DNA of 26,687 nucleotides from Pleurocapsa sp. MO_226.B13 (GTDB lineage Bacteria > Cyanobacteriota > Cyanobacteriia > Cyanobacteriales > Xenococcaceae), in assembly GCA_030064795.1 (NCBI GenBank), contig JASJEI010000259.1:1-26687 (forward strand), in the 5' to 3' direction. The notes below the pieces were generated by a model. It made no database searches and had not been told where the DNA came from. It saw only the letters and a program-made list of their open reading frames with translations. The position numbers were made by a program, and so were the translations under genes. Position 1 is the stretch's first letter. Every line of letters starts with the position of its first letter. Below, piece after piece: positions 26,308 through 26,687 of this stretch.

Positions 26308-26687
26308 AATTAATAATGCTCGTTAAATTTTAATCGATCCAACCTGACTGATGGACACATCTCAAAACAAGCCAAAAGCTAAGTGACACAGTGCAAAGAG
26401 CGGACACGAGAAAATAATAACCGTTCATAATAGTCAGCCTCAGCCCGACGACTAGCAAAACAAGGTTGGCGATCGCCTTGAGGTAAAGGCAACAAAGAAA
26501 GCAACAACAACCCTTATGAACCCTCCCTCACAACCATAGTCTAAAGAAATAATTATTGTGTTCAGTATAAGGCGTTGCTGATTTAAGTAATGACGTACAC
26601 AATAATACTGTTCGTAGCTATTAGCTGTTAGCTATCAGCTTTTAGCTTTTAAGAAAATATTATTTGCGGATGAGTAAGTGAAATAGA
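26308..26687. other. Gene-poor end of window
   Basis: No supported gene. A minus-strand frame of about 45 codons (roughly 26516 to 26379, TTG start) has no recognisable family. AAGGCGTTGCTGATT near 26570 resembles the ends of cyanobacterial insertion sequences as I remember them, but no transposase stands beside it. Confidence 0.4.
26615..26649 (+). repeat. Heptamer tandem array (TAGCTNT type), five units
   Basis: The units are TAGCTAT, TAGCTGT, TAGCTAT, CAGCTTT and TAGCTTT, with an exact period of seven bases. This is the STRR type of repeat described in cyanobacteria. Confidence 0.75.

Noticed and set aside
26379..26516. Minus-strand frame of about 45 codons in the right-hand end
   Set aside because: TTG start directly after a stop codon and no family. 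It may be debris of an older gene.

Overview
The window is cyanobacterial chromosome. Three things show this: many copies of the octamer GCGATCGC (HIP1) inside and between genes, an ndhB gene for the photosynthetic NDH-1 complex, and a psbU-type photosystem II extrinsic protein gene. A CBS-CP12 fusion, a DUF4278 remnant and arrays of 7-base tandem repeats also fit. I cannot name the genus from the sequence alone.

The left part (about 1-10,450) is an accessory, partly decayed region. It has two 5'-truncated IS4-type transposase remnants (152-442 and 2451-2897), an SPFH/band-7 lipoprotein, a CBS-CP12 fusion protein, a broken htrA-type protease (about 4055-4676), psbU on the minus strand, and a saccharopine-dehydrogenase-like enzyme. 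These are followed by a frameshifted DUF4278 gene, a PEBP/YbhB protein, an alpha/beta hydrolase, a COG1926 phosphoribosyltransferase with a damaged 5' end, and several small unknown proteins with strong ribosome binding sites. Short palindromes with a GAA or TTC loop and heptamer repeats lie between these genes, and one palindrome sits next to the break point of htrA.

The middle part (10,480-14,469) is a compact four-gene block: an LDH2-family dehydrogenase, a flavin-reductase-fold protein, an M20 metallopeptidase/deacylase and a P-loop protein related to DUF1611. It looks like an operon for amino-acid or N-acyl-amino-acid metabolism that I cannot assign to a known pathway. I consider it the best candidate for an undescribed system here.

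Next comes a three-gene signalling block (14,757-21,353). It encodes a REC-GGDEF-EAL response regulator whose GGDEF motif is degenerate, a triple-PAS histidine kinase, and a membrane-bound hybrid kinase. The two kinases end in the same C-terminal helical module of about 65 residues. The likely output is breakdown of cyclic di-GMP.

The right end holds housekeeping genes: topA on the minus strand, ndhB on the plus strand with a clear intrinsic terminator, a truncated pentapeptide-repeat fragment, and a gene-poor end with a five-unit heptamer array.
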